Below are positions 1-11,484 of a stretch of 64,000 nt of DNA, piece after piece. The notes under the pieces were generated by a model. That model was not told where the DNA came from, did no database searches, and saw only the letters and a program-made list of their open reading frames with translations. Positions within the stretch are counted from its first letter, which is position 1; each line of letters begins with the position of its first letter. Location of the stretch: NCBI GenBank assembly GCA_000621185.1, contig JHYZ01000013.1, positions 1 through 64,000 on the forward strand, read 5' to 3'. The translations under genes were made by a program, and so were the position numbers. The DNA is from Franconibacter pulveris DSM 19144. GTDB lineage: Bacteria > Pseudomonadota > Gammaproteobacteria > Enterobacterales > Enterobacteriaceae.

Positions 1-261
1 CTTTCACTCCCGCAACAGATAAACTAAAGCGAGAGCCGGGGCGGATAGCGCTGCGCCAGCGCGCGAAGTTTTCGCTGAAAGGCTGAAAGGGGGAAGGGCT
101 GAAAGGGGGAAGGGCTGAAAGGGGGAAGGGCTGAAAGGGGGAAGGGCTGAAAGGGGGAAAGGCTGAAAGGCTGAGAGGCTGAAAGGGGGAAGGGCTGAGA
201 GGGGGAAGGCGGGTAATACTGCGCTGCCCGCCTTTGAAGCACCGCTGTCGAAGCGGGCGCG
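1..261. other. Non-coding region 3' of baeR
   Basis: No convincing gene is visible here. The stretch holds a small hairpin (48-53 with 57-62), the 16-bp minisatellite described separately, and an imperfect inverted repeat (226-234 with 251-258) just beyond the baeR stop. That inverted repeat lacks a U-tract in the baeR direction, so it is not a clear intrinsic terminator. The repeat unit is not a multiple of three, so it does not encode a repetitive peptide. Confidence 0.7.
73..208. repeat. 16-bp G-rich tandem repeat (minisatellite)
   Basis: The unit GGCTGAAAGGGGGAAG repeats head to tail at 81-96, 97-112, 113-128, 129-144 and 145-160 (the last copy ends in A). Half units follow at 161-168 and 169-176, then two more full units at 177-192 and 193-208, the final one with a GA change. 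Each unit is built from two 8-bp halves. The plus strand carries alternating GGGGG and GGG tracts with loops of 2 and 6 nt, which fits the usual G-quadruplex motif. Confidence 0.95.
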
Positions 262-984
262 TCACCCCATCCGACAGGCGTCCGCCTCCCATCGATACCC
301 CACGCCGTACACGGCGCGAATAAACGACTGCTCGGCGTCCAGCGCCTCCAGCTTGCGGCGCAGGTTTTTAATGTGGCTGTCGATGGTGCGGTCCGTTACC
401 ACGCGGTAATCATCATACAGGTGGTTTAATAACTGCTCGCGGGAGAACACTTTGCCCGGTTCGCTGGAGAGTGTTTTCAGCAGGCGAAATTCCGCAGGCG
501 TGAGATCCAGCGCTTTCTCGCGCCAGCTGGCCTGAAAACGGCTCTCGTCGATAACCAGCGGGCTTTGGGCATCCAGCGCCTGCACCTCGCGCTGCGGACG
601 GCAGCGGCGCAGAATAGTCTTCACGCGCGCCACCACTTCTCGCGGGCTGTAAGGCTTGCAGATATAGTCATCGGCGCCAATCTCCAGCCCCAGCAGGCGG
701 TCAATCTCTTCAATCTTCGCCGTAACCATCACAATCGGCACCTCAGAGAAGCGGCGGATTTCACGGCACAACGTCAGGCCGTCGGTGCCCGGCAGCATCA
801 AATCGAGCAGGATAAGGTCCGGCGGCGTCTGGCGCACCCAGGGCAACACCTTGTCGCCGTGGCTGATGAGCGTCGGCGCATAGTTCGCGGCGCGTAAATA
901 GTCGATAAGCAGCTGCCCGAGCTTGGGTTCGTCTTCCACAATCAAAATACGCGGCGCATTGTCGTCAATCGGCATATCGGTCAT
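262..984 (-). CDS. baeR: Response regulator BaeR
   Basis: This is the DNA-binding response regulator of the BaeSR envelope-stress system, which activates multidrug efflux and periplasmic chaperone genes. It has 240 residues: an N-terminal receiver domain with the acidic pocket near residues 17-19, phospho-acceptor Asp61 (in LLDLMLPG) and conserved Lys110 (DYICKPYSP), then an OmpR/PhoB winged-helix domain. Its ATG overlaps the baeS stop in an ATGA arrangement, so the pair is translationally coupled at the end of the mdtABCD-baeSR operon. Identification rests on near full-length likeness to E. coli BaeR. Confidence 0.97.
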   Translation of the reverse strand: MTDMPIDDNAPRILIVEDEPKLGQLLIDYLRAANYAPTLISHGDKVLPWVRQTPPDLILLDLMLPGTDGLTLCREIRRFSEVPIVMVTAKIEEIDRLLGLEIGADDYICKPYSPREVVARVKTILRRCRPQREVQALDAQSPLVIDESRFQASWREKALDLTPAEFRLLKTLSSEPGKVFSREQLLNHLYDDYRVVTDRTIDSHIKNLRRKLEALDAEQSFIRAVYGVGYRWEADACRMG

Positions 985-2402
985 ACATCTCTCGGCAGGT
1001 CAGAATCGAGCGGTAAGGTTACTGTAATGCTTACACCGCCCAAAGGCGAATGCGCGGCGGAAATGGCGCCGCCATGCGCTTCAACGATATTGGTGCAAAT
1101 GGCAAGCCCAAGGCCGGAGCCGCCGCTGGCGCGGTTGCGCGACCCTTCGGCGCGGTAGAAGCGCTCAAACAGCAGCCCGAGTTGCGCGTCGCTCACGCCC
1201 GGCGCGCTGTCGGCAAAGGTCAGCACCAGCCGCCCTGGTTGCGCTTCGCCCTGAATCAACAACTGGCCGCCCGCGTCGGTGTAGCGCAGGCTGTTCTCAA
1301 GCAAGTTATTGAAAAGCTGCATCAGGCGATCGCGGTCGCCGAAGACCTGAGCGCTGTCTGGCAAAGAGAGCGCAATCGTAAGCCCGCGCCCTGCTAAGCG
1401 CTCACGAAACGCGCCAGCGGCCATCTCCAGCAGGTTCACCACATCCACCGGGGCTTTCTGATAAGCCAGCGCTCCTTCGTCAGAGAGCGAAAGCTGATGC
1501 AGATCGTCCACAAGCTTCGTGAGCGTGCCTACTTCCGCCTGCAGCGAGGCGACCGATTCCGGCGTAAACTGCCGCACGCCGTCCTGTATCGCTTCCAGTT
1601 CGCCGCGCAGCACGGCGAGCGGCGTGCGCAGTTCATGGGAGATGTCGGCCATAAAAGCGCGGCGCATGGTCTGGTTTTTTTCAAGCGTACTGGCGAGCTG
1701 GTTAAAATCGTTCGCCAGCTTGCCAAGCTCATCCTGGCCTGTGGAGGCCACGCGGGTGGTGAAATCGCCCGCCGCCAGCCTGTGGGTGCCTTCCACCAGC
1801 CGTTTTACCGGCGCCAGCAACCCCCGCGCCAACAGGAAGGTGGCGAGCGCGGCCAGCAGCGTGGCGAGCGCGACAATCAGCCAGCTGGTGCGCCGCTGTT
1901 GCTTGTCGAAATTAATGTCCGTGCTGCGGGTCAGCCGTTCGACCGGCGAGGCGATAACCCAGCCTACCGTGGCGCCATTCACCTGGATTGCGTGGCGCGC
2001 GCCGTCCGGCGGCACCGGCGCGCGCGGCCCAACCAGTACGTTCTGATCCTGATCGACCACCCAGAACTGCGTGCGCCAGCCGTGAGGCGGCAGGTCCGGC
2101 GGCGGGCGATCCGGCGGCGGACGGTCATCATGTTCATTTTCCCGATCGAACGAGCGGAGGATCTGAAACACGAAGCGATCGTTATGGCGCAAAAATTCCC
2201 AGTTGCCGTGCGTGGTGTATTGCTCGGCAAGGGCGTCGCTTAACATCGACATTCGCTGTTCGTTGCCGTGCTTAATGTAGTCGATAAAGCCACGCTCAAA
2301 GCTCAACCGCACCGCCCAGTGCATGGTGATAAGCAGCAGAATGCAGGTGGCGAAAATCGCTAAAAACAGCTTGCCGGTGATGCCGGGCCGCCAGAATTTC
2401 AT
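981..2402 (-). CDS. baeS: Sensor histidine kinase BaeS
   Basis: Inner-membrane sensor kinase that phosphorylates BaeR in response to envelope stress. Its 473 residues contain an N-terminal membrane helix (about 11-30), a periplasmic sensor loop, a second helix (about 173-195), a HAMP linker, a HisKA domain with phospho-acceptor His256 in SHELRTP, and a HATPase domain with the N box ([10 protein letters not shown]) and glycine-rich G boxes. The periplasmic part has a proline-rich stretch (residues 92-106) made of repeated DRPPP-type units that is longer than I recall in E. coli BaeS. The gene starts directly after the mdtD stop and overlaps baeR by 4 bp. Confidence 0.97.
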   Translation of the reverse strand: MKFWRPGITGKLFLAIFATCILLLITMHWAVRLSFERGFIDYIKHGNEQRMSMLSDALAEQYTTHGNWEFLRHNDRFVFQILRSFDRENEHDDRPPPDRPPPDLPPHGWRTQFWVVDQDQNVLVGPRAPVPPDGARHAIQVNGATVGWVIASPVERLTRSTDINFDKQQRRTSWLIVALATLLAALATFLLARGLLAPVKRLVEGTHRLAAGDFTTRVASTGQDELGKLANDFNQLASTLEKNQTMRRAFMADISHELRTPLAVLRGELEAIQDGVRQFTPESVASLQAEVGTLTKLVDDLHQLSLSDEGALAYQKAPVDVVNLLEMAAGAFRERLAGRGLTIALSLPDSAQVFGDRDRLMQLFNNLLENSLRYTDAGGQLLIQGEAQPGRLVLTFADSAPGVSDAQLGLLFERFYRAEGSRNRASGGSGLGLAICTNIVEAHGGAISAAHSPLGGVSITVTLPLDSDLPRDV

Positions 2403-3818
2403 TTACTTGTGGCTCCTTTTACGCCGCGCAATAACGACGTTTTTCATGGTGTCCTTAGGCACGCGGGCGAAAACCAGCGCGGGCAGGGCGATGATCGCCG
2501 CCATGCAGAAATAGGTGTAGAGGAAAACCTCATGCGCGATGCCGCTGTCGGCCGCCAGCTGGTTATGGCCGAAGGCGCCGAGCAGGATCCCGGCGACCGA
2601 AACGCCAATACTCATGGAAAGTTGCATCACCATCGAAAGCAGGCTGTTGCCGCCGCTTGCCAGCTCGTCCGGCAGGTCGCGAAGCGTCAGCGTGTTCATG
2701 GAGGAAAAGCGCACCGAGTTAACAACACCCTGGAAGAAAAGCACCACCGGCAGCAGAGAGTACCAACCCATCAGCCCCACCCACATAAACAGCAGGCTGA
2801 TAAGCGCCAGCGCCAGCGTGGAAACCACCAGCGTGTTGCGGTAGCCAAAGCGGTTCACCACCTGCACTACGATGCGCTTCATCCCCATGCTGCCAAGCAC
2901 CATCGGGATCATCATCAGCCCTGCGTGAAACGGCGAAAAACCGAGGCCGATTTGCAGGAAGATGGGCGTCATGAAGGGCAGCATGCCGCTGCCGATGCGT
3001 CCGCAGAGGCTGCCGAACAGGCCAAGCGAGAAGGTTCGGGTGTCAAAAAGCCGCAGGTTAAAGAGCGCCGACTCATTACCGCGCGCGTGCCAGAGATAAA
3101 AGATAAGGGCGGCGGCCCCCGCCGAGATGAGTAAACTGAGCGCCACCGGCGAGATGCCAAGCCCTTTTTGCCCGTCGAGCGCGATAGTCAGCGCCGCCAT
3201 GCCCACCGCGAGCAGCAAAAAGCCGGAAAAATCGAAGCGCCGGGTCTGCATGGTGTAGTTGGGCATCAGCCACAGGGTGGCGATGGCGCCCACTACGCCT
3301 ACCGGCAGGTTGATTAAGAAGATCCAGTGCCAGGAGGCGTACTCCACCAGCACACCGCCGAGCGCCGGGCCGAGCAGCGGCCCGACCTGGCCTGGGAGCG
3401 TCACGAACGTCATCGCCGCCATGTACTGCTCGCGCGGGACGATTTTCATTACTGTCAGCCTGCCCACCGGCACCATCATCGCCCCGCCGATCCCCTGCAC
3501 CACGCGCGCCGCCACCAGGCCGTTGAGCGTATTGGCCATGGCGCAAAACAGCGATCCGAGCGTAAAAATGACAATAGCGCAAAAGAAGATATTGCGCACC
3601 CCAACCCGGTCCGCCAGCCAGCCACTGGCGGGCAGCGTCACCGCCACCGTCAGCACATAGGCGACGATCACCATGTGCATATGAAGCGGGCTCTCCCCCA
3701 GGCTTTCCGCCATGGAGGGGAGGGCGGTATTGACGATGGTGGTGTCGAGCGACTGCATAAAGAAGCCAAAGGCGACTATCCACAGTTGCCAGCGCACGCT
3801 GTTGGGCAGGTCTGTCAT
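2403..3818 (-). CDS. mdtD: MFS transporter MdtD
   Basis: Major facilitator transporter of the 14-helix DHA2 drug:H+ antiporter type. It lies in the mdtABC operon but is not part of the RND pump; the Salmonella orthologue is known as an iron-citrate exporter (IceT). Visible motifs are the family A motif ([13 protein letters not shown]) and an antiporter-type motif around [11 protein letters not shown] chose the ATG at 3818 (471 residues, as in E. coli), which follows the mdtC stop by 4 bp. A GTG at 3830 would add four residues and overlap mdtC. The gene ends immediately before the baeS start. Confidence 0.95.
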   Translation of the reverse strand: MTDLPNSVRWQLWIVAFGFFMQSLDTTIVNTALPSMAESLGESPLHMHMVIVAYVLTVAVTLPASGWLADRVGVRNIFFCAIVIFTLGSLFCAMANTLNGLVAARVVQGIGGAMMVPVGRLTVMKIVPREQYMAAMTFVTLPGQVGPLLGPALGGVLVEYASWHWIFLINLPVGVVGAIATLWLMPNYTMQTRRFDFSGFLLLAVGMAALTIALDGQKGLGISPVALSLLISAGAAALIFYLWHARGNESALFNLRLFDTRTFSLGLFGSLCGRIGSGMLPFMTPIFLQIGLGFSPFHAGLMMIPMVLGSMGMKRIVVQVVNRFGYRNTLVVSTLALALISLLFMWVGLMGWYSLLPVVLFFQGVVNSVRFSSMNTLTLRDLPDELASGGNSLLSMVMQLSMSIGVSVAGILLGAFGHNQLAADSGIAHEVFLYTYFCMAAIIALPALVFARVPKDTMKNVVIARRKRSHK

Positions 3819-3822
3819 AGGC

Positions 3823-6800
3823 TTACTCACTTATCGATAGCGTTTTATCCTGTTTTGGCGTGCGCGCAAAGCGCAGCCGTAAGCGGTCAAAGAAAAGGTA
3901 AACCACTGGCGTGGTGTAAAGCGTTAACAGCTGACTCATGACCAGCCCGCCGACGATGGTGATGCCGAGCGGCTGACGCAGTTCTGAACCGTCGCCGCCG
4001 GAAAGCACCAGCGGCAGCGCGCCGAACAGCGCCGCCAGCGTGGTCATCATGATGGGGCGAAAGCGCAGCAGGCTCGCCTGGAAAATCGCCTCCTGCGGCG
4101 TCAGATTGCCGTTGCGCTGCGCCTCGATGGCGAAATCGACCATCATGATGGCGTTCTTCTTCACTATGCCAATTAACAACATAATACCGATGAGCGCGAT
4201 CAGACTAAACGGCGCGCCAAACCACTCCAGCGCCAGCAGCGCCCCCACGCCCGCCGAGGGAAGGGTGGAGAGAATGGTGAGCGGATGTACATAGCTCTCA
4301 TAGAGAATGCCGAGCACGATATAGACCGTGGCGATAGCGGCGAGGATCAGAATCACCTGCGAGTTCATCGTCTGCTGGAACACCTGAGCGGTGCCGGCGA
4401 AGCTGCCGCGCACCGTTGAGGGCACGCCAAGCGTGACCATGGCGCGCTCGATAGCCGCGCTCGCTTCAGAGAGCGACACGCCGGTCGGCAGGTTAAAGGC
4501 GATGGTGGAGGAGGCCGACAGCCCCTGGTGATTCACTGAAAGCGGCGCGTTAGCGGGCTGCCACTTCGCGAAATAAGAGAGCGGGATCGGTTTGCCTTCG
4601 CCGTTGACCACAAACATCTGGTCCAGCGCGCTGATATCCTGGGTATAACGCGGGTCCACCTCCATCACTACCTTGTACTGGTTAAGCGCTTCGTAGATGG
4701 TGGAGATCTGCCGCTGGCCAAAGGCGTTGTTCAGCAGGCTGTTGGCGTCCTGCACGCTGATGCCGAGGCGCGACATGGTTTCGCGGTCATAAATCAGGTT
4801 CATCTCCGCGCCGTTGTCCTGCTGGTCGGAGTTAACGTCGGCAAGCTCGGGCAACTTCGCGAAGGCGGCGCGAATTTTCGGCTCCCATTCCCGCAGCGCG
4901 GCGAGGTCGTCGGAAAGCAGCGTGTACTGATAGCTGGCGTTGGCCTGACGCCCGCCGACGCGGATATCCTGCACCGCCATCAGAAACAAACTGGCGCCGG
5001 GCTCTTTGGCGAGCTTTTTACGCAGCCGGTCAATAACCTGCTGGGCGCTTTCATTGCGCTCGTCGCGCGGCGTGAGCGTAATAAACATCATGCCGCTATT
5101 AACCCGCGAGCCGCCGGTAAAGCCGGTGACGTTATCCACCGCCGGGTCGTCGCGAATAATCTTCATAAAGTTTTGCAGCTTGCCGCGCATCGCCTGGAAC
5201 GAGATGCTCTGGTCCGCCTGAATGCCGCCCATCAGCTGGCCGGTATCCTGCTCGGGGAAGAAGGTTTTCGGAATGGCGATATAAAGCCAGACGTTCAGCG
5301 CGAGGGTGGCGATAAAAATAACGCCCACCAGCCGCGCATGGTTAAGCACCCATTTCAGCGAGCGGGCATAGCCGCCCTGCAAGGCGATAAGCAGTCGGCC
5401 CACGCCGCGCTTGCGGGCGGGGCGGTGTGGTTTTTCGCTTTTCAGCAGCCAGCCGCACATCATCGGCGTCAGCGTCAGCGAAACGACCATGGAGATGCCT
5501 ATCGCCACCGAAAGCGTGACGGCGAATTCGCGGAACAGCCTGCCTGGCAGGCCGCCCATCAGCAGCAGCGGCAGAAAAACCGCCACCAGCGACAGGCTCA
5601 TGGAGAGCACCGTAAAGCCGACCTCGCGCACCCCCTGCAACGCCGCCTGCAGCGGCTTCATTCCCGACTCCAGGTGGCGGGCGATATTCTCCAGCACCAC
5701 GATAGCGTCATCCACCACGAAGCCAGTGGCGATGGTCAGCGCCATCAGCGACAGGTTATTGAGGCTAAAGCCGCACAGGTACATCGCCGCGCAGGTGCCT
5801 ATCAGCGAAACCGGCACCGCTACCGCCGGGATAAAGGTGGCGCGCCCGTCGCGCAGGAACAAAAAGACCACCAGAATAACCAGCGCGACGGAAATCGCCA
5901 GCGTCTGCTCCACCTCGGCGAGCGAGGCGCGGATAGTCGGGGAGCGATCCTGCGCTATCTGCAAATCGATAGCGGCGGGGATGGTGTCGCGAAGCTCCGG
6001 CACTTTGGCGCGAATGCGGTCCACCGTCTGGATGATATTGGCTTCCGGCAGCTTGCGGATCATCAGCAAGATAGCGGGCTTCGCGTTCGTCATCCCGGCG
6101 TTACGTACATCCTGCACCGAGTCGGTGATGGTCGCCACATCGCTTAAGCGCACCGCCGCGCCGTTGTTGTAGTGCACAATGACCGGCTGGTACTCGGCGG
6201 CGGTTTTCAGCTCATCGTTGGTCTGTAACTGCCAGCGGCGGCTGGCGTCTTCCACCGCGCCCTGCGGACGGCGAACATTGCTGTTGCTGATGGCGCTGCG
6301 CACGTCGTCAAGCGAGACGCCCTGGTTAAAGAGCGCCTGCGGGTTAAGCGCCACCCGCACGGCAGGCAGCGAACTGCCGCCGACGTCCACATCGCCCACG
6401 CCATCAATCTGGGCGATGGTTTGCGCAAGCTGCGTCGACGCGTAATCGTAGAGCTCGCCCTGGGAGTAGGTCTCCGAGGTGAGCGTCAGGATCATAATGG
6501 GCGCGTCTGAGGGGTTTGCCTTGCGGTAGGTTGGGCGCGAAGGCATGCCGCTTGGCAGCAGGCTTTGCGCGGCGTTAATCGCCGCCTGCACGTCGCGCGC
6601 CGCGCCGTTGATGTCGCGGTCAAAATTGAACTCCAGGATGATGCGAGTGCTGCCAAGGGAGCTTGACGAGGTCATCTCGTTAACGCCCGCGATGCGCCCG
6701 AGTGAGCGCTCAAGCGGCGTCGCCACCGACGAGGCCATGGTTTCCGGCGACGCGCCCGGGAGCGACGCGCTGACCATGATAACCGGGAAATCGACCTGCG

Positions 6801-6912
6801 GCAGCGGCGCGACCGGCAGCAGGCGAAAGCCCAGTACGCCGCAGAGCGTCAGGGCGGCGGTTAATAAAATCGTCGCCACCGGGCGGTAGATAAAGAGGGC
6901 GTAAAACTTCAC
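3823..6912 (-). CDS. mdtC: RND efflux pump subunit MdtC
   Basis: Inner-membrane proton-driven RND transporter. In E. coli it forms a hetero-trimer with MdtB that, with MdtA and TolC, exports bile salts, novobiocin and other compounds. It has 1029 residues with the usual twelve helices and two large periplasmic loops. The proton-relay aspartates sit in [14 protein letters not shown] and the partner lysine in [13 protein letters not shown]. It starts with GTG immediately after the mdtB TAG stop, which implies tight coupling between the two subunits. Confidence 0.97.
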   Translation of the reverse strand: MKFYALFIYRPVATILLTAALTLCGVLGFRLLPVAPLPQVDFPVIMVSASLPGASPETMASSVATPLERSLGRIAGVNEMTSSSSLGSTRIILEFNFDRDINGAARDVQAAINAAQSLLPSGMPSRPTYRKANPSDAPIMILTLTSETYSQGELYDYASTQLAQTIAQIDGVGDVDVGGSSLPAVRVALNPQALFNQGVSLDDVRSAISNSNVRRPQGAVEDASRRWQLQTNDELKTAAEYQPVIVHYNNGAAVRLSDVATITDSVQDVRNAGMTNAKPAILLMIRKLPEANIIQTVDRIRAKVPELRDTIPAAIDLQIAQDRSPTIRASLAEVEQTLAISVALVILVVFLFLRDGRATFIPAVAVPVSLIGTCAAMYLCGFSLNNLSLMALTIATGFVVDDAIVVLENIARHLESGMKPLQAALQGVREVGFTVLSMSLSLVAVFLPLLLMGGLPGRLFREFAVTLSVAIGISMVVSLTLTPMMCGWLLKSEKPHRPARKRGVGRLLIALQGGYARSLKWVLNHARLVGVIFIATLALNVWLYIAIPKTFFPEQDTGQLMGGIQADQSISFQAMRGKLQNFMKIIRDDPAVDNVTGFTGGSRVNSGMMFITLTPRDERNESAQQVIDRLRKKLAKEPGASLFLMAVQDIRVGGRQANASYQYTLLSDDLAALREWEPKIRAAFAKLPELADVNSDQQDNGAEMNLIYDRETMSRLGISVQDANSLLNNAFGQRQISTIYEALNQYKVVMEVDPRYTQDISALDQMFVVNGEGKPIPLSYFAKWQPANAPLSVNHQGLSASSTIAFNLPTGVSLSEASAAIERAMVTLGVPSTVRGSFAGTAQVFQQTMNSQVILILAAIATVYIVLGILYESYVHPLTILSTLPSAGVGALLALEWFGAPFSLIALIGIMLLIGIVKKNAIMMVDFAIEAQRNGNLTPQEAIFQASLLRFRPIMMTTLAALFGALPLVLSGGDGSELRQPLGITIVGGLVMSQLLTLYTTPVVYLFFDRLRLRFARTPKQDKTLSISE

Positions 6913-9900
6913 CTACGCCTCCTCTTCACGCTGCGGGAAGCGGCTGCGGGCTGCGTTCGCAAGCCGGTCGAAGAGCAGATAAATCACCGGCGTGGTAAAG
7001 AGCGTCAGCACCTGGCTTACCAGCAGGCCGCCCACCATGCCGATGCCGAGCGGGCGCCTGAGCTCCGCGCCCACGCCGGTGCTGAGCATCAGCGGCAGCG
7101 CGCCAAGCAGCGCCGCCAGCGTAGTCATCAGAATGGGCCTGAAGCGCAGCAGGCAGGCCTGATAAATGGCTTCATAAGGCGACATTCCCTGTTCGCGCTC
7201 CGCCGCCAGCGCGAAGTCGATCATCATGATGGCGTTTTTCTTCACGATGCCGATGAGCAAAATGATGCCGATGATGGCGATAACATCCAGCTCGCTGCCA
7301 GCCAGCAGCAGCGCCAGCAGCGCGCCGACGCCTGCGGTGGGCAGCGTTGAGAGAATGGTTATCGGGTGAATAAAGCTCTCATAGAGCACGCCAAGGACGA
7401 TATACATCGCCACGACCGAGGCGACAATCAGCCAGATGGTGCTGCCGAGCGCCGCCTGGAACGCCAGCGTGCTGCCCTGGAAAGAGGTGGTAATGTCGGT
7501 CGGGAAGGCGAGCGCCTGCTCCGCTTCGGTTACCGCCTGCACCGCGTCGCCCAGCGAGTAGTCCTCCGGCACGTTGAACGAGATAGTGGTGGACGGGAAC
7601 TGGTCGAGATGGTTTATCGACAGCGGCCCGAAGCGCTGCTCCACTTTCGCAATGCTGCTTAGCGGCACCGCGCCGCCCTCGCTGCTGGCGAGGCGAATGT
7701 TGTCCAGCGCCGCAAGCCCGGGCGTCGCCGCGGCATCATGCTCCAGCACCACGCGATACTGGTTCGCCTGAGTATAGATGGTGGAGATAAGGCGCTGGCC
7801 GAAGGCGTTATAGAGCGCGTTATCCACGTCCGCCATACTGATGCCAAGGCGGCTGGCGCTGGCGCGATCGACGTTGACGTAGGCCACCAGCCCCTGATCC
7901 TGCCAGTCGCTGCTGACGTCCGCCAGTTCCGGGCGCGTGCGCAGCTCATCCATCAGCTTCGGCACCCAGACGCTGAGCGCGTCAAGGGAGTTCGCCTGCA
8001 GCGTGAACTGGTACTGGGTGCGGCTCACCTGGGTGTCAATCGTCAGGTCCTGAATCGGCTGCAAATAGAGCTGCACGCCGGGCACCTTCGCCACCGCCTG
8101 TTGAAGGCGCTCGATAACCGTCTGCACGCGGTCGTCGCGCTCGTCCAGCGCTTTGAGGTTGATTTGCAGGCGGGCGCTGTTGAGCGACGGGTTCGTGCCG
8201 TCCACGCCGACAAACGAGGTAAGGCTCTCTACGGCCGGATCCTTAAGGATAACGTCCGCCACCTGCCGCTGGCGCTGCGCCATGCTGGAGAACGACGTAG
8301 ACTGCGGCGCCTGCAGCGTTCCCTGAATGATGCCGTTGTCCTGCACCGGGAAAAAGCCTTTCGGGATAAGCACCCACAGCAGAACGGTGAGCGCCAGCGT
8401 GCCCAATGCCACGCCGAGCGTGAGCCACGGATGGTTAAGCACCCGTTTCAGCAGTCGACCATAACCCGCAATCACCCGGTCAAAGAAGCGTTCAGAAGCG
8501 CGCGAGAAACGATTCTGCTTGCGCAGCGAGGCATGGCTTAACATGCGCGCGCACATCATTGGCGTCAGCGTCAGCGAGACGACGGCGGAGATCAGGATAG
8601 CCACCGCCAGCGTAACGGCGAACTCGCGGAACAGACGGCCGACGATATCGCCCATAAACAGCAGGGGGATCAGCACCGCTATCAGTGAGAAGGTCAGGGA
8701 GATAATGGTAAAGCCGATTTCGCCCGCCCCTTTCAGCGCGGCGGCCAGCGGTTTTTCGCCCTTTTCGATATAGCGCGAGATGTTCTCAATCACCACGATG
8801 GCGTCATCCACCACAAAGCCGGTGGCGATGGTCAGCGCCATCAGCGTCAGGTTGTTGATGGAGAAATCAAGAAACACCATTACCGCAAAAGTGCCTACCA
8901 GCGAGAGCGGCACCGCTACCGCCGGGATAATGGTCGCCGGCACGTTACGCAGAAACAGGTAAATAATCATGACCACCAGCGCGATAGCCAGCATCAATTC
9001 ATGCTGGGTGTCATCCACCGAGGCGCGGATATTGGTGGTGCGGTCGGTGAGCAACTCTACTTTCACTGACTTCGGCAGGCTCTGCGTGAGCGTCGGCAGC
9101 ATCTGACGGATGGTGTCGGCAGTGGTGATGATGTTGGCGCCCGGCTGGCGCTGCACGTTCATTACTATTGCCTGCTGTTTGTTAGCCCAGGCGCCAAGCC
9201 AGCTGTTTTCCGCGCCTTGCTCCACCGTTGCCACGTCGCCCAGGCGGATCGCCGCGCCGTTCTGGTACGCGATGATGAGGTTGCGATACTCGGCGGCGGA
9301 GGTCATCTGGTCGTTGGCGGAGAGCGTGATCGCCCGCGTCGGGCCGTCCATACTGCCTTTCGCCGAGTTGACGTTGGCATTGCTGATGGCAGTGCGCACC
9401 GTTTCGCTGGTCAGCCCCAGCGAGGCCAGCGCCGGGGCGTTAAGCTTCACCCGCACCGCCGGACGCTGGCCGCCTGAAAGCGTCACCAGTCCCACCCCCG
9501 CCACCTGGGAGATTTTCTGCGCCACACGCGTTTCCACCATATCTTCCACCTGCGTCATCGGCAGGGCGGAGGAGGTGACTGCGAGCGTCATGATGGGTGG
9601 GTCCGCCGGGTTAACTTTGCTGTAGACCGGCGGGTTGGGCAGGTCGCTCGGCAACAGGTTGGTGGCGGCGTTAATCGCCGCCTGCACTTCCTGCTCGGCG
9701 ACATCCAGCGGCAGCGTCAGCTGGAACTGCAACGTCACCACCGAAGCGCCGCCGGCGCTTTGCGACGCCATCTGCTTTAAGCCCGACATCTGGCCGAACT
9801 GCCGCTCAAGCGGCGCGGTAATGGCGGACGTCACCACATCCGGGCTGGCGCCCGGGTAGAGGGTCACCACCTGAATGGTGGGGTAGTCCACTTCCGGCAG

Positions 9901-10035
9901 CGCCGAAACGGGTAAAAAGCGGTAGCCGATAATCCCGGCGAGCAGGATTGCCACCATCAGCAGCGTGGTGGCGACAGGACGCATGATAAACAGGCGCGAC
10001 GGGCCGCCTGTAGACCCCGGAGGTAACACCTGCAT
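6913..10035 (-). CDS. mdtB: RND efflux pump subunit MdtB
   Basis: Second RND subunit of the MdtABC-TolC pump, with 1040 residues and the same architecture as MdtC: an N-terminal helix, porter and docking loops, the aspartate pair in [14 protein letters not shown], and lysine in [13 protein letters not shown]. Having both MdtB and MdtC is typical of the hetero-trimeric B2C pump. Its ATG overlaps the last base of the mdtA stop codon (TGATG arrangement), so it is translated with mdtA. Confidence 0.97.
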   Translation of the reverse strand: MQVLPPGSTGGPSRLFIMRPVATTLLMVAILLAGIIGYRFLPVSALPEVDYPTIQVVTLYPGASPDVVTSAITAPLERQFGQMSGLKQMASQSAGGASVVTLQFQLTLPLDVAEQEVQAAINAATNLLPSDLPNPPVYSKVNPADPPIMTLAVTSSALPMTQVEDMVETRVAQKISQVAGVGLVTLSGGQRPAVRVKLNAPALASLGLTSETVRTAISNANVNSAKGSMDGPTRAITLSANDQMTSAAEYRNLIIAYQNGAAIRLGDVATVEQGAENSWLGAWANKQQAIVMNVQRQPGANIITTADTIRQMLPTLTQSLPKSVKVELLTDRTTNIRASVDDTQHELMLAIALVVMIIYLFLRNVPATIIPAVAVPLSLVGTFAVMVFLDFSINNLTLMALTIATGFVVDDAIVVIENISRYIEKGEKPLAAALKGAGEIGFTIISLTFSLIAVLIPLLFMGDIVGRLFREFAVTLAVAILISAVVSLTLTPMMCARMLSHASLRKQNRFSRASERFFDRVIAGYGRLLKRVLNHPWLTLGVALGTLALTVLLWVLIPKGFFPVQDNGIIQGTLQAPQSTSFSSMAQRQRQVADVILKDPAVESLTSFVGVDGTNPSLNSARLQINLKALDERDDRVQTVIERLQQAVAKVPGVQLYLQPIQDLTIDTQVSRTQYQFTLQANSLDALSVWVPKLMDELRTRPELADVSSDWQDQGLVAYVNVDRASASRLGISMADVDNALYNAFGQRLISTIYTQANQYRVVLEHDAAATPGLAALDNIRLASSEGGAVPLSSIAKVEQRFGPLSINHLDQFPSTTISFNVPEDYSLGDAVQAVTEAEQALAFPTDITTSFQGSTLAFQAALGSTIWLIVASVVAMYIVLGVLYESFIHPITILSTLPTAGVGALLALLLAGSELDVIAIIGIILLIGIVKKNAIMMIDFALAAEREQGMSPYEAIYQACLLRFRPILMTTLAALLGALPLMLSTGVGAELRRPLGIGMVGGLLVSQVLTLFTTPVIYLLFDRLANAARSRFPQREEEA

Positions 10036-11306
10036 CAGGACGCGGCTCCCATGCGCGAGGCCTCACTGCGCGGCCCGGCGTGAGAGCCGGTGGCGGGCGC
10101 TTTTTTCTGTTCACCGCTCGCCTGCGCCTGAGGCTCAACTACCTCTACGTGTGCCCCTTCGGTCAGACGGTCGATGCCATCGGTGACTACGCGGTCGCCC
10201 GTCGACAGTCCGGCGGTAATCACCACTTTTTCGCTGTCCTGAATGCCGGTGGTGACGGTGTGCTTGCTGACCTGGTTTTTGTCGTTCAGCACCCAGACGA
10301 AGTTGCCTTCATTGCCCATTTGCAGCGCGGCGGTAGGGATAACCACGGCGTTCTCTTCTTTAGCCACCAGCATGCGGGCGTTAACAAACTGATTAGGAAA
10401 CAGCGCGTCGTCCTGGTTTTCAAAACGCGCTTTCAGCTTGATGGTGCCGGTGGTGGCGTCTATCTGGTTATCAAAGCTCAGCAGCGCGCCGGTGCTGAGT
10501 TTCTGCTTGTTGGTGCGATCCCAGGCTTCCACCGTCAGGGTCTGGCCCGCTTTTTGCGCCTGTACGACCGTGGCGATTTCGCTCTCCGGCAGGGTAAAAA
10601 CGAGGTCAATAGGATGGGTTTGCGTCAGCACCACAATGCCGGTGGTGTCGCCGCTGGAAATCTGGTTGCCGATATCCACCTGCTTTAAACCGACCCGGCC
10701 GTCAATCGGCGCCGTAATGCGGCTCCAGTTGAGCTGCAACTGCGCGCTGGCGACCGCCGCTTCATCCGCTTTGATGGTGCCTGCGGTTTCGCTCACCAGC
10801 GCCTGCTGGGCGTCAAGCTCCTGACGTGAAACCAGATTGGTTTTTGAAAGCTGCTGGTAGCGTGCCAGGTCGCGGCGGGCGTTGGCGAGGGTTGCCTTAT
10901 CGCGGGCAAGTTGCCCCTGCGCCTGGGCGAGCGCGACATTAAACTGGCTCGGATCGATCTCTGCGAGCAGATCGCCTGCTTTTACCTGCTGGCCTTCCTT
11001 GAAGTGGAGCGCCATCAGCTGGCCGTCGACGCGGCTTCGCACCGTAACGGTATTGGCGGCGGTAATGGTGCCAAGGCCGGTGAGGTAGTGCGGCACGGTC
11101 TGGCTGGTGGCGACGGCGGCCTGTACGGGCGCAAGCGCTCCGCCGCGCATCCCTTTACGGCCGCCAGCCGTCGGGCGCTGCTGCGCGGAAGCTTGCGATG
11201 ACTCAGGCGGGCTCTGATGCGCGTTGCGCCAGTACAGCACGGCGGCAATCACCACCACGACAACGCCAGCCCACAGCCACCAGCGGGAATGCTTATTGCC
11301 TTTCAT
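10035..11306 (-). CDS. mdtA: Membrane fusion protein MdtA
   Basis: Periplasmic adaptor of the HlyD/AcrA family that links the MdtBC transporter to TolC. Its 423 residues (E. coli 415) begin with one N-terminal hydrophobic anchor (about 10-25), followed by biotinyl-lipoyl half-motifs flanking an alpha-helical hairpin, a beta-barrel and a membrane-proximal domain. The C-terminal tail is charged and alanine-rich. It is the first gene of the operon. A BaeR-like box and a -10-like TATCAT lie in the roughly 85 bp upstream. Confidence 0.96.
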   Translation of the reverse strand: MKGNKHSRWWLWAGVVVVVIAAVLYWRNAHQSPPESSQASAQQRPTAGGRKGMRGGALAPVQAAVATSQTVPHYLTGLGTITAANTVTVRSRVDGQLMALHFKEGQQVKAGDLLAEIDPSQFNVALAQAQGQLARDKATLANARRDLARYQQLSKTNLVSRQELDAQQALVSETAGTIKADEAAVASAQLQLNWSRITAPIDGRVGLKQVDIGNQISSGDTTGIVVLTQTHPIDLVFTLPESEIATVVQAQKAGQTLTVEAWDRTNKQKLSTGALLSFDNQIDATTGTIKLKARFENQDDALFPNQFVNARMLVAKEENAVVIPTAALQMGNEGNFVWVLNDKNQVSKHTVTTGIQDSEKVVITAGLSTGDRVVTDGIDRLTEGAHVEVVEPQAQASGEQKKAPATGSHAGPRSEASRMGAAS

Positions 11307-11344
11307 AAGTTAAACGTCTTCTTTTCCTGAAACGATTAGGCGTA

Positions 11345-11390
11345 ATGATACTAGTTTAGTGACGCGACGCCGGAGAATAATGGAGGAAAT
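11345..11390 (-). promoter_or_regulatory. mdtA promoter with BaeR box
   Basis: Read on the minus strand, 11390-11373 matches the published E. coli BaeR box (TTTTTCTCCATDATTGGC) at about 14 of 18 positions, including an unbroken CTCCATTATT core. A -10-like TATCAT follows at 11350-11345, and no good -35 is visible, as expected for an activator-dependent promoter. The box lies about 70 bp before the mdtA ATG. The match is visible in the sequence; autoregulation by BaeR is inferred from E. coli. Confidence 0.7.
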
Positions 11391-11471
11391 ATGAAACAAG
11401 GTCAGGATAAGTCTGAATGGCGCGGGTTGCGGGAAATACCTCGCAAAGTTATGCCGACAGGCTCGCGGTGA
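11391..11471 (+). CDS. Possible 26-residue small ORF
   Basis: A short frame with ATG at 11391 and TGA at 11469-11471 encodes a basic peptide beginning MKQGQDKSEWRG. A good Shine-Dalgarno match (GGAGGA, 11382-11387) precedes the ATG. That match is the reverse complement of the BaeR-box core, so it may be coincidental. It is divergent from mdtA and upstream of the toxin-antitoxin pair. I recognise no homologue, and function is unknown. Confidence 0.2.
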   Translation: MKQGQDKSEWRGLREIPRKVMPTGSR

Positions 11472-11484
11472 TGGTTATCCGTGC

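Noticed and set aside
73-208. CRISPR-like direct repeats
   Set aside because: The copies are contiguous without unique spacers and only 16 bp long, and there are no cas genes. It is a tandem minisatellite.
24-242. A repetitive Ser-Pro-Phe-rich peptide frame across the minisatellite
   Set aside because: The unit length of 16 bp shifts frame at every copy, no ribosome site is visible, and the frame arises only because the repeat lacks stops on that strand.
226-258. Intrinsic terminator of baeR
   Set aside because: The inverted repeat has a bulge and a 16-nt loop, and no U-tract follows in the direction of baeR transcription.
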